From contig JALNXG010000015.1 of NCBI GenBank assembly GCA_023230485.1, positions 1 to 58,503 of the forward strand: a stretch of 58,503 nt of DNA, in the 5' to 3' direction. A program made the position numbers and the translations under genes. The notes under the pieces were generated by a model. The model had not been told where the DNA came from. It did not search any database and saw only the letters and a program-made list of their open reading frames with translations. Positions 9,131 to 16,815 of this stretch are shown one piece after another; the stretch's first letter is position 1; each line of letters opens with the position of its first letter. The DNA comes from Melioribacteraceae bacterium. Lineage in GTDB: Bacteria; Bacteroidota; Ignavibacteria; Ignavibacteriales; Melioribacteraceae.

Positions 9131-12100
9131 GTGCGACTCAAACAAATTATCTTTTTCTTGATGATTGTTCCATTATTAGTCTTTGCTCAAAAGAAGGACG
9201 ATAAAAAGGATGAAAAGAAAGACCCGATTAATTCGGGTTTAATTAGCGGATTAAAATTAAGAAATATCGGACCTGCATACTGCTCAGGCAGAATTGCAGA
9301 TTTTGCAGTAAATCCAAATAATATTAATGAATACTACGTTGCCGTTGCCAGCGGTAACGTATGGAAAACAGATAATGCCGGCACAACATGGAAACCGATT
9401 GCAGATACAATTCGTGCTTATTCTATCGGTGTTGTAAAACTCGATCCTACAAATCCAAATGTAGTATGGGTTGGAACGGGCGAGAATAATCACCAGCGTG
9501 CACTCGGATATGGATGCGGCGTATATAAATCACTCGATGGCGGACAGTCTTGGAATTATATGGGACTGAAAGATTCCCGTCAAATCGGCGGAATCGTAAT
9601 CGATCCTCGTAATCCTAATGTTGTATTTGTAGCCGCAGAAGGCTCTGCTTGGGGACCGGGCGGAGAACGCGGTCTTTATAAATCAAATGATGGTGGAAAA
9701 ACTTGGAAAAGAACTCTATTCGTCAGTGAGAATACAGGTATTAATAATGTTGTAATGGATCCTCGTTTTCCTGATATTCTTTATGCTACTTCCGAACAGC
9801 GTAGAAGACATGTATTTTCCAAAATTGGCGGCGGACCGGAATCAGCAGTTTATAAATCAGTCGATGGTGGCGAAACCTGGACAAAATTAACTAAGGGAAT
9901 TCCATCAGCTGATAAAGGCGGAATGGGAATAGCAATTTCTCCCGTTAATCCTGACTATGTTTTTCTTATTATCGAAGCCGCAGAAGATGAAGGCGGATTT
10001 TTTCGCTCTACTAATCGCGGCGAATCGTGGGAGAAGATGAGCGACTACTCTTCATCGGGTCAGTATTATAATGAAATCTATTGCGATCCTAAAGACGTTG
10101 ATAAAGTTGTTTCGGTTGAGACTGTTACCAAATATACTTTAGACGGTGGAAAAACTTGGAAGTCGCTCGGTAACGAATATCGCCACGTAGATGATCATGC
10201 TTTGTGGGTTAATCCCGATAACACAAATCATTTCTTAATTGGCGGCGATGGCGGAATTTATGAATCTTATGATAATGGTAAAACTTTCGAGTTTAAATCC
10301 AATCTACCTGTTACTCAATTCTATCGTGTAAATGTAGATAATGATTTACCGTTTTATAATGTGTATGGCGGTACACAAGATAATAGCAGTATGGGCGGAC
10401 CTTCACGTACAATCAGCGAAGCAGGAATTGTTAATTCAGATTGGTGGGTTACGAATGGTGGCGATGGTTTTTGGACTGCAATCGATCCAAAAAATCCTGA
10501 CATCGTTTATGCTGAATCTCAATATGGCGGAATGGTTCGTTACGACCGCAAAAGCGGTGAAGCAATCGATATTCGCCCTGAGCCACGCAAAGGAGAAGAA
10601 ACATATAAATGGAATTGGGATGCACCATTAGTAATTAGTTCGCATAATAATTCTCGAATTTATACTACGGCGAATAAAGTATTCCGAAGTGATGATCGCG
10701 GGAATACATGGCAGGTCATCAGCGATGATCTTACAACACAGACCGACCGTAATTCATTCCCCGTAATGGACAAATTCTGGAGTATCGATGCAGTTGCTAA
10801 AGATGTATCGACTTCACCATGGGGTACAATCGTTTCATTTGCAGAATCTCCAATCAAAGAGAATCTATTATTTGTCGGTACAGATGATGGATTAATCCAA
10901 GTTAGCGAGGATGCAAAAACTTGGAATAAAATTGAATCATTCCCCGGCATTCCAAAAATGACTTATGTAAGTGATATTTATCCGTCACGCTTTGATGAGA
11001 ATGTTGTCTTCGTATCATTCAATAATCTGAAAAGAGATGACTTCAAACCATACCTACTAAAAAGTAGCGACAAAGGAAAGTCTTGGGTTTCGATTTCGGG
11101 CAATCTTCCTGCCAATGGTTCTGTTCAAACAATTATTCAAGATTTCAAAAATCCCGATCTATTATTTGTAGGTACAGAATTTGGTTTATACTTCTCTGTT
11201 ACTGGTGGTGATAATTGGGTTCAAATTAAAAATGGATTACCTGTTCAATCAGTTAAAGACTTGGCTATTCAGGAAAGAGAATCTGATTTAGTTCTTGCCA
11301 CTTTTGGTAGAGGATTCTATGTGCTTGATGATTATTCTCCTTTACGCGAGATTAATAAAGATTTCGTAAATAAAGATGCGTATATTTTCCCAATTAAAAC
11401 CGGATTAACCTATATTGAAAAAGGTAGTGTATATGGACAGGGTCATCAATTTTTCAAAGCACCTAATCCTGATTTCGGTATTCCATTTACTTATTATATA
11501 AAAGAAGTTCCTAAAACTCTTAAATCAATTCGTAAAGAGAAAGAAGAAACTCTATTTAAAGAAGGCAAACAAATCCCACAGCCATCTTATGCTGAACTTA
11601 GAGCCGAAGAATTGGAAAATGCTCCATATCTTATTTTCAAAATTGCTGATCAAGATGGCAATGTTGTACGTACTATTAATGCTCCTGCATCAAAAGGAGT
11701 TAAAAGAGTTGTATGGGATCTTGCTTATGAAAGCTTTTATCCCGTTAATATAAAAGAGAATAAGTTCAATCCCGTTGCTAAGGAAAATGGAAGTATGCTA
11801 GTTCTTCCGGGTAAGTATACTGTTTCAATGTCGATGGTAAATCGTGATGGTATAAAAGAATTAGTCAGCAAAGTGCCTTTTGAAGTGGATGCTTTGAGTA
11901 ATTCTACTCTACCTGCAAAAGATAAAGTTGAGTTGGTAGCTTTCCAAAGAAAAGCTGCTGAATTAGCACGTAAGGTAATGGGTGCTGAGAACTATACTAA
12001 TGAACTCGTAAAGAAAATGGAATATATAAAACAGGCAATTAATAATTCTACCGATGCAACTACCGAACTGATGAAAAAGGCAACGGATACTGCAAAAATG

Positions 12101-12394
12101 TTAGATGAAATTTTATTCACATTCAACGGTCAGAAAGCGAAAGCTAGTCTCGAAGAACTTCCACCTGCACAAGTGCCATTGGGTTATCGCTTAAACAATT
12201 TGATTTATACACAATCTCGTTCGACATCTGATGTTACTACAACTCAGAAGCGTTCTTATGAAATACTTTCAGAAGAATTTGCTCCGGTTTATAGTAAGAT
12301 AAAGGATGCGGCAACTTCTGTAACGGAATTGGAAGTAGAGCTTGATAAAATCAAAGCTCCATATACACCGGGAAGACTACCAGAATTGAAATAA
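9131..12394 (+). CDS. Secreted VPS10/BNR-repeat propeller protein
   Basis: The GTG at 9131 is preferred over the in-frame ATG at 9119 because GGAG at 9121-9124 sits 6 bases before it; the 9119 ATG has no such site. The protein has a signal peptide ending VFAQ, then KKDDKKDEKKD, then a long run of BNR/Asp-box-like repeats (KSLDGGQSWN, KSNDGGKTWKR, KSVDGGETWTK, YTLDGGKTWKS and others) as in the sortilin VPS10 family, followed by a C-terminal domain of about 300 residues with a fibronectin-like segment (IRTINAPASKGVKRVVWD-type) and helices. Bacterial members are often called glycosyl hydrolases, but no catalytic residues can be assigned. Likely cotranscribed with the tricorn-like protease upstream; a terminator follows 38 bases after the stop. 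Confidence 0.85.
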   Translation: MRLKQIIFFLMIVPLLVFAQKKDDKKDEKKDPINSGLISGLKLRNIGPAYCSGRIADFAVNPNNINEYYVAVASGNVWKTDNAGTTWKPIADTIRAYSIGVVKLDPTNPNVVWVGTGENNHQRALGYGCGVYKSLDGGQSWNYMGLKDSRQIGGIVIDPRNPNVVFVAAEGSAWGPGGERGLYKSNDGGKTWKRTLFVSENTGINNVVMDPRFPDILYATSEQRRRHVFSKIGGGPESAVYKSVDGGETWTKLTKGIPSADKGGMGIAISPVNPDYVFLIIEAAEDEGGFFRSTNRGESWEKMSDYSSSGQYYNEIYCDPKDVDKVVSVETVTKYTLDGGKTWKSLGNEYRHVDDHALWVNPDNTNHFLIGGDGGIYESYDNGKTFEFKSNLPVTQFYRVNVDNDLPFYNVYGGTQDNSSMGGPSRTISEAGIVNSDWWVTNGGDGFWTAIDPKNPDIVYAESQYGGMVRYDRKSGEAIDIRPEPRKGEETYKWNWDAPLVISSHNNSRIYTTANKVFRSDDRGNTWQVISDDLTTQTDRNSFPVMDKFWSIDAVAKDVSTSPWGTIVSFAESPIKENLLFVGTDDGLIQVSEDAKTWNKIESFPGIPKMTYVSDIYPSRFDENVVFVSFNNLKRDDFKPYLLKSSDKGKSWVSISGNLPANGSVQTIIQDFKNPDLLFVGTEFGLYFSVTGGDNWVQIKNGLPVQSVKDLAIQERESDLVLATFGRGFYVLDDYSPLREINKDFVNKDAYIFPIKTGLTYIEKGSVYGQGHQFFKAPNPDFGIPFTYYIKEVPKTLKSIRKEKEETLFKEGKQIPQPSYAELRAEELENAPYLIFKIADQDGNVVRTINAPASKGVKRVVWDLAYESFYPVNIKENKFNPVAKENGSMLVLPGKYTVSMSMVNRDGIKELVSKVPFEVDALSNSTLPAKDKVELVAFQRKAAELARKVMGAENYTNELVKKMEYIKQAINNSTDATTELMKKATDTAKMLDEILFTFNGQKAKASLEELPPAQVPLGYRLNNLIYTQSRSTSDVTTTQKRSYEILSEEFAPVYSKIKDAATSVTELEVELDKIKAPYTPGRLPELK

Positions 12395-12432
12395 TTAGCA
12401 GATATAAGTTGGTGGTGTGTGTGAATAAAAAG

Positions 12433-12457
12433 TGCCGGAGCAATCCGGCATTTTTTT
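12433..12457 (+). terminator. Intrinsic terminator after the tricorn/VPS10 genes
   Basis: TGCCGGA (12433-12439), GCAA tetraloop (12440-12443), TCCGGCA (12444-12450), then seven T. A perfect GNRA-capped 7-bp stem, ending the operon that closes at 12394. Confidence 0.92.
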
Positions 12458-12466
12458 GTTTAAAAT

Positions 12467-12643
12467 TTATTGTTTCTGCCAATTTATATTTGGTTTCAGA
12501 TTTTTCTGAGCGCAATCCCGTAAATACATATTCATTAAATTTTGATAAGAAATATCTATTTCAATATCTAATTTTTTGAAATATTCAACTGTTTCTTTTT
12601 CAATACGGAATAGAAATCTGTTTCTGGAGATGTGCTCACAACC
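12467..12643 (-). pseudogene. Remnant of a BrnA/CopG-type antitoxin gene
   Basis: Reading the minus strand from an in-frame TGA (12644-12646) to TAA (12467-12469) gives about 58 codons containing NRFLFRIEKETVEYFKKLD, then SYQNLMNMYLRDCAQK. This is the ribbon-helix-helix signature (EDTVEYFK... PYQNLINLYLRDCA) of CopG/BrnA antitoxins. There is no ATG, GTG or TTG before the conserved part, and TAG and TGA lie just upstream, so the N-terminal third is lost. No BrnT toxin gene is next to it. It lies beside HipA remnants, as part of an eroded toxin-antitoxin patch. Confidence 0.65.
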
Positions 12644-12714
12644 TCACAACTAAAAAATGAATTACTAAAAAATCGAAAAACAAAAGTAGTCGCTAAATAA
12701 AAGGAAATATATTT

Positions 12715-13008
12715 TTATTTTAGAATTTGTTTTCTTATTTCTAACAAAGGAAATGTACAAAAGATATCTAATAATGTGACTATTTTTTCCATACTGTATT
12801 CGTATTTAGTATCGCGAGACTTACCTGCTAATTGAGCAAAGTCTTCAACAGCCAATTTATTTCCTCTTCCGAATCGATCAAATCTTTTAATAAAATACGT
12901 TAATGATCCCTCTTTTGAATAAACCATTCCATGTATTGGTATTTCAATTCCCGCTGCTGCTCCCATCTTCATTGTTAAGTCTTCATTTTCGGTTGGACAT
13001 CTGTTCAT
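12715..13008 (-). pseudogene. Internally deleted and truncated HipA-type kinase toxin gene (C-terminal part)
   Basis: The 97-codon frame begins MNRCP, the usual opening of the stand-alone HipA C-terminal protein in this phylum, then jumps directly to TENEDLTMKMGAAAGIEIP, HGMVYSKEGSLTYFIKRFDR and LAVEDFAQLAGKSRDTKYEY, which normally lie about 90 residues further in. It stops shortly after CTFPLLEIRKQ, before the catalytic Asp/metal-binding region (NEDMHLKNF-type) of HipA kinases. So there is an internal deletion and a C-terminal loss of perhaps 150 residues. The frame itself is intact, so a 97-residue product might still be made, but it cannot be an active kinase. Confidence 0.75.
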
Positions 13009-13097
13009 TATTCAGCCTCTACCGTTACTGATCCAACCATCTCTTTTCCGACTGTTGTAAGATGAGAAAGATAATCGTTCCTATCGGTTTTCGTCTG
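13008..13097 (-). pseudogene. 3' remnant of a HipA N-terminal-subunit gene
   Basis: Minus-strand translation between TGA (13098-13100) and TAA (13008-13010) reads QTKTDRNDYLSHLTTVGK, then EMVGSVTVEAE. The tail fits the end of the roughly 105-residue HipA N-terminal protein (couple_hipA, ...VG.D.IGAV...). Its TAA overlaps the ATG of the HipA C-terminal remnant by one base (TAATG), as expected for an originally coupled hipA-N/hipA-C pair. Everything upstream of this piece, including the hipB antitoxin, is missing. Confidence 0.55.
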
Positions 13098-13130
13098 TCA
13101 TGATAAATTTTTCAAAAAATTCAGACTACG

Positions 13131-13146
13131 ATACCCTAAAGGGTAT
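13131..13146. repeat. Small perfect inverted repeat at the edge of the TA remnants
   Basis: ATACCC-TAAA-GGGTAT, 6-bp arms, between the HipA remnant and the terminator of the helicase gene. It could be a leftover operator, or simply part of the terminator region; no function can be assigned. Confidence 0.4.
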
Positions 13147-13180
13147 AAAAAAAAACCGCCCCAGATATTGAGACGGTTTT
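13145..13180 (-). terminator. Terminator of the DEAD-box helicase gene
   Basis: On the minus strand AAAACCGTCTCA (13180-13169) pairs with TGGGGCGGTTTT (13163-13152), with two G-U pairs and a 5-base loop, followed by a T run. The G-U pairs form only in the minus-strand transcript, which agrees with the direction of the helicase gene ending at 13229. Confidence 0.85.
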
Positions 13181-13228
13181 AAATTTATTAATTATCAATC
13201 AGGAAAGAATTATCCTATCATTGAATAA

Positions 13229-15547
13229 TTATTCTTTTTTTCTTTTCTTTACTTGTCCGAAGCCGCTTTTGGATTTATCTGTATATTCTTCATTAACCCA
13301 TACTTTCTTTTCGCTTTTCTTAGCACCGTAGCTGTCGCCGTCAGATTTTCTTTCGCGAGGTTTTCTATCGCTGGATCTACCGAATTTCTTTTCACGATCT
13401 CCGCCCGATCTGCTCCTTGAAGTGCTATCGCCAAAGCGAGATTCACGTGAACCGTAGGATTTTCTATCGGAATATTTTCCACCCGATCTTTCACTGCTTC
13501 CTCTATCTGCACTTCCGCCACGATCTTCTCTTGGAGTTCGGCTTCCACGATCTTCACGGCTTCCACTACCTTCGGAACTTCTTCCACGACTTGAATACCC
13601 ACCGCTTCTTTCCGAAGATCCGCTTCGACTTCCGCCTTCTCTCGAAGGACGACTTGCTCTATCACCACGATCTTCACGACTTCCACCACCTTCGGAGCTT
13701 CTTCCTCGGCTTGAATATCCACTGCTTCTTTCTGATGAACCGCTTCGACTTCCGCCTTCTCTTGAAGGACGACTTTCACGATCACCATATTTACTTCTTC
13801 TTTCGCCTGTTGATTCTCTCCTGCTTCCTCCATCTCTTGAACCGCGATCTCTAGTTCCACGATCTCTTGACGATCTATCTCCACCACGGCTGAATCCGCC
13901 GCTTCTTCCGCCACTTTTTCTATCTCGTGTATTATCGCGACTCTTTGATTCTGCAATCTCTAAATTGACAACTCTACCTTTTACTTCCATTCCTTCCATC
14001 GAATCCATCACTTGTTTAGCAAATGCTGTATCAACTTCAAAGAATGAAAATGTTTTAAGAATATCAATCTTACCGATCTCAATATTATTAACACCTGTTG
14101 CCTGCGAAATCATTTTCATTAATGTCTGGGGAATTAGATTATCCATATTTCCGAGATTAATAAAGATTCTTGTGAATCCTTCCTGAGGTTGAACTTTCCT
14201 TTCCCCTTTTCCGTCAGTTGGATTATTCAGGTCAGGCATCTTTTTATAATATTCAAGGAAACGATTGAACTCGACTGATACGAATTTCTTAATTAATTCT
14301 TCTCTATCAAGCCATTCGAGTTTCTTAAAAATATCCGGCAAAAGCGGATCGATTAATGTATAATCAACTTCCACCTTTTCCATTCTATCGATTTGATGAA
14401 ACAACTGTTTTTCACAAATCTCGCCACCAAGAGGAACCGCCGATATGGTAAATTTCTTACCAAGCTGTTTCTCAATATGCTGAATTTTACTCTTCTCTTT
14501 TAGATTGGTGATAATTATAGAAACACCTTTTTTGCCTGTTCTGCCTGTTCTACCGCTACGATGTGTATAAGTATCTAATTCTTCGGGAAGATTGTAATTA
14601 ACTATATGAGTAAGATCATCCACATCAAGTCCACGTGCTGCAATATCTGTAGCTACAAGTAATTGGAGATGTTTGATACGGAATTTATTCATTACCATGT
14701 CTCTCTGCCCTTGCGATAAATCACCGTGCAGTGAATCAGCATTATATCCATCTCTAATTAATGAATCTGCAATCTCTTGAGTTTCTTTTCTTGTTCTGCA
14801 AAATATGATACCATAAATGTTCGGATTATAATCCACAATACGCTTAAGTGCGAAATACCGATCACGTGCTTGAACCATATAGCAAAGATGTTCAACGTTA
14901 TCAGCACCGGAATTTTTTTTGCCAATTGTAATTTCTATCTGTTTAGTTAAAAACTTACGTGCTATATCATCTACACCTTTTTGCATTGTTGCAGAAAATA
15001 AGAGCGTCTGAACATCATCCGGTATTTCACTTAAAATTATTTCAAGTTCATCTCTAAAGCCCATATTAAGCATTTCATCGGCTTCATCTAAAACAATTGT
15101 TTTTAGGTTAGAAAGATCTACGATCCCACGGTTAATCAAATCGACTAATCTACCTGCGGTCGCAGAAATGATATGTACACCTTTACGAATTTTTTCTACT
15201 TGGCGATCAATACTCGATCCACCGAATACTGCTGCTATCTTTACGTTTGGTTTATTCTTAGCAAAGCTTGTTAAATCATCGAATATCTGTAAGCATAATT
15301 CTCGTGTCGGACTTAATATCAAGAATTGTATTTTATTTTTACTCGAATCTGTATTTTGAATAATTGGAAGACCGAAAGCCGCCGTCTTCCCCGTTCCAGT
15401 CTGTGCCAGACCGATAATATCGGGTCTATCTTCACCGATTAAATGTGGTATTACTTCTTCTTGTATAGGCATTGGATTTTCAAACCCAAGTTCCTTAATA
15501 GCGCTAAGTAATTCACTATCAAGACCTATCTCTTCAAACGATTTCAT
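13229..15547 (-). CDS. DEAD-box RNA helicase with DbpA-like domain and long R/S/G-rich tail
   Basis: 772 residues; ATG at 15547 with AGGA 5 bases upstream. Q motif (FEEIGLDSELL...PMPIQ), Walker A AQTGTGKT (48-55), PTREL (80-84), DEAD (154-157), SAT (185-187), motif V VATDIAARGLD and motif VI HRSGRTGRTGKKG give a complete two-lobe helicase. The usual TPGR motif reads TAGR here (residues 130-133). A DbpA/CsdA-type RNA-binding fold follows (TRIFINLGNMDNLIPQ...). The last 240 or so residues are low-complexity Arg/Ser/Gly/Glu, including a 40-residue unit repeated twice, ending in a lysine-rich peptide. By family knowledge it remodels structured RNA, in ribosome assembly or cold adaptation; the tail probably adds non-specific RNA binding. 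Divergent from the arg operon. Confidence 0.93.
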   Translation of the reverse strand: MKSFEEIGLDSELLSAIKELGFENPMPIQEEVIPHLIGEDRPDIIGLAQTGTGKTAAFGLPIIQNTDSSKNKIQFLILSPTRELCLQIFDDLTSFAKNKPNVKIAAVFGGSSIDRQVEKIRKGVHIISATAGRLVDLINRGIVDLSNLKTIVLDEADEMLNMGFRDELEIILSEIPDDVQTLLFSATMQKGVDDIARKFLTKQIEITIGKKNSGADNVEHLCYMVQARDRYFALKRIVDYNPNIYGIIFCRTRKETQEIADSLIRDGYNADSLHGDLSQGQRDMVMNKFRIKHLQLLVATDIAARGLDVDDLTHIVNYNLPEELDTYTHRSGRTGRTGKKGVSIIITNLKEKSKIQHIEKQLGKKFTISAVPLGGEICEKQLFHQIDRMEKVEVDYTLIDPLLPDIFKKLEWLDREELIKKFVSVEFNRFLEYYKKMPDLNNPTDGKGERKVQPQEGFTRIFINLGNMDNLIPQTLMKMISQATGVNNIEIGKIDILKTFSFFEVDTAFAKQVMDSMEGMEVKGRVVNLEIAESKSRDNTRDRKSGGRSGGFSRGGDRSSRDRGTRDRGSRDGGSRRESTGERRSKYGDRESRPSREGGSRSGSSERSSGYSSRGRSSEGGGSREDRGDRASRPSREGGSRSGSSERSGGYSSRGRSSEGSGSREDRGSRTPREDRGGSADRGSSERSGGKYSDRKSYGSRESRFGDSTSRSRSGGDREKKFGRSSDRKPRERKSDGDSYGAKKSEKKVWVNEEYTDKSKSGFGQVKKRKKE
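13545..13784 (-). repeat. 120-bp tandem duplication inside the helicase tail
   Basis: Two in-frame copies (13545-13664 and 13665-13784) encode the 40-residue unit starting SRPSREGGSRSGSSERS and ending GSREDRG. The copies differ at scattered bases, so the duplication is not brand new. It explains the long open frames in other frames across this stretch. Confidence 0.8.
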
Positions 15548-15691
15548 CTTTTTCCTATTTTATTGACTTACAAAGATAAACTTTTAAAAGGGATATTTTT
15601 TGTTTTTATTTTGATTTGACTTATTTATGCCCTGATTTCTTAATTTTCGAAGCATCTCTTATAAAATACCTTGTATTCTTCAGAATTAATA

Positions 15692-15709
15692 TTTGCATAA
15701 TTATGCAAG
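15692..15709. promoter_or_regulatory. ARG box 1 (ArgR operator)
   Basis: Core TGCATAATTATGCA (15694-15707) is a perfect palindrome and matches the known ArgR consensus TGMATWWWWATKCA at all 14 positions. It lies 36 bases before argC, in an operon that encodes ArgR. Confidence 0.85.
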
Positions 15710-15721
15710 TTTATGTATAAT
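15693..15721 (+). promoter_or_regulatory. Probable sigma70-type promoter of the arg operon
   Basis: TTGCAT (15693-15698), 17-base spacer, TATAAT (15716-15721). The -35-like element lies inside ARG box 1 and the -10 inside ARG box 2, so ArgR binding would block it. Predicted start of transcription near 15728, giving a leader of about 17 bases with GGAAG before the argC ATG. Confidence 0.6.
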
Positions 15722-15729
15722 TATTCTTT
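15712..15729. promoter_or_regulatory. ARG box 2 (ArgR operator)
   Basis: Core TGTATAATTATTCT (15714-15727) matches 12 of 14 ARG-box consensus positions. Its centre is 20 bases from that of box 1, on the same helix face, close to the tandem 2-3-base-separated boxes bound by ArgR hexamers in other bacteria. Confidence 0.75.
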
Positions 15730-15744
15730 ATTTTTTGGAAGATA

Positions 15745-16815
15745 ATGTATCAGATAGGTATTGTAGGTGCGGCGGGTTATTCGGGTATAGAACTAATTAA
15801 GCTTTTATCCAACCATGAGAAAGCTGAAATAGCTAAGCTATTCGGGCATTCAACAGTCGGCTCATATATAGAAGATGTTCATCCATCTCTAAAAAACATT
15901 ATATCAATGGAGATTGAGAATTTTTCGGCTGAAGCCATTTTAGGACTTGATCTAATATTTGTTGCGCTACCTTCAGGGCAGGCATTCCATGCAGTTAAAA
16001 CTGCTTTTGAGAATGGTGTAAAAGTAATCGATCTTGGTGGGGATTTTAGACTTTCTGATATAAATGAATATAAAAAATATTACAAGTATGATCATAAAGC
16101 CGAACATCTATTAGATAAATCCGTTTATGGTTTAAGTGAATGGAACGAAAAGGAAATTGCATCGGCTAACATCATTGCTAATCCCGGCTGTTATCCGACA
16201 AGCATTCTGCTTCCTTTAATACCAATGCTTAAAAATAACTTGATCGATGAATCGTTCATTAGCATAATTTCATATAGCGGCACTTCTGGTGCGGGTAAAT
16301 CTATAGCTCAAAACATGATCTTCTCAGAAGTAAACGAAAGTGTTCGTGCTTATAAAGTTGACGAACATCAACACATTCCCGAAATCAAAAAATATCTTGA
16401 AATTTTTACAGGTGTAAAAGCCGGTTTTTCATTCGTGCCGCATCTTCTACCTGTTACTCGTGGCATCTACACTTCGATTCAAGCAAAAATAAAAAATGGA
16501 ATTTATGAAAAAGAAATCCAAGATGCTTACAAAGAACATTATTCCACTAAATCTTTTATCCGTTTTATGGGCAATAAGATCCCTGAAATGAAGAATGTAT
16601 CATATACAAATTTTTGCGATATCGGTTTTAATTTATCTTCCGATAGAGCATTAACAATTTTTTCAACAATTGATAATTTATTAAAAGGTGCGGCAGGGCA
16701 GGCAGTTCAGAATATGAATATAACGTTCGGCTTCGATCCGGCAGAAGGAATAATGAAATGTTCAAAGAAATTATCAGTACACAAATCACAGAAACTACCG
16801 GTAATATTCTCTTAG
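15745..16815 (+). CDS. argC: N-acetyl-gamma-glutamyl-phosphate reductase
   Basis: 356 residues; third step of ornithine synthesis, NADPH-dependent reduction of N-acetylglutamyl phosphate to the semialdehyde. The Rossmann motif GAAGYSGIELIKLL (8-21) is at the N-terminus, catalytic Cys149 lies in IANPGCYPTS, and the His pair in EHQHIPEI (208/210) is present. GTSGAGK is typical of the family. The protein continues about 20 residues beyond the usual GFDPAEG end, which makes the gene overlap argJ by 58 bases. It is the first gene of the operon, directly behind the ARG boxes, with GGAAG as its ribosome binding site. Confidence 0.97.
   Translation: MYQIGIVGAAGYSGIELIKLLSNHEKAEIAKLFGHSTVGSYIEDVHPSLKNIISMEIENFSAEAILGLDLIFVALPSGQAFHAVKTAFENGVKVIDLGGDFRLSDINEYKKYYKYDHKAEHLLDKSVYGLSEWNEKEIASANIIANPGCYPTSILLPLIPMLKNNLIDESFISIISYSGTSGAGKSIAQNMIFSEVNESVRAYKVDEHQHIPEIKKYLEIFTGVKAGFSFVPHLLPVTRGIYTSIQAKIKNGIYEKEIQDAYKEHYSTKSFIRFMGNKIPEMKNVSYTNFCDIGFNLSSDRALTIFSTIDNLLKGAAGQAVQNMNITFGFDPAEGIMKCSKKLSVHKSQKLPVIFS

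Noticed and set aside
12458..13228. CRISPR or attachment site in this long non-coding stretch
   Set aside because: No repeat-spacer pattern; the sequence is explained by TA gene remnants, a palindrome and a terminator.
13249..13956. 235-codon open frame in the helicase tail, and a 145-codon plus-strand frame at 13417-13854
   Set aside because: Both come from the repetitive R/S/G coding sequence in another frame; low-complexity products and no ribosome binding sites.
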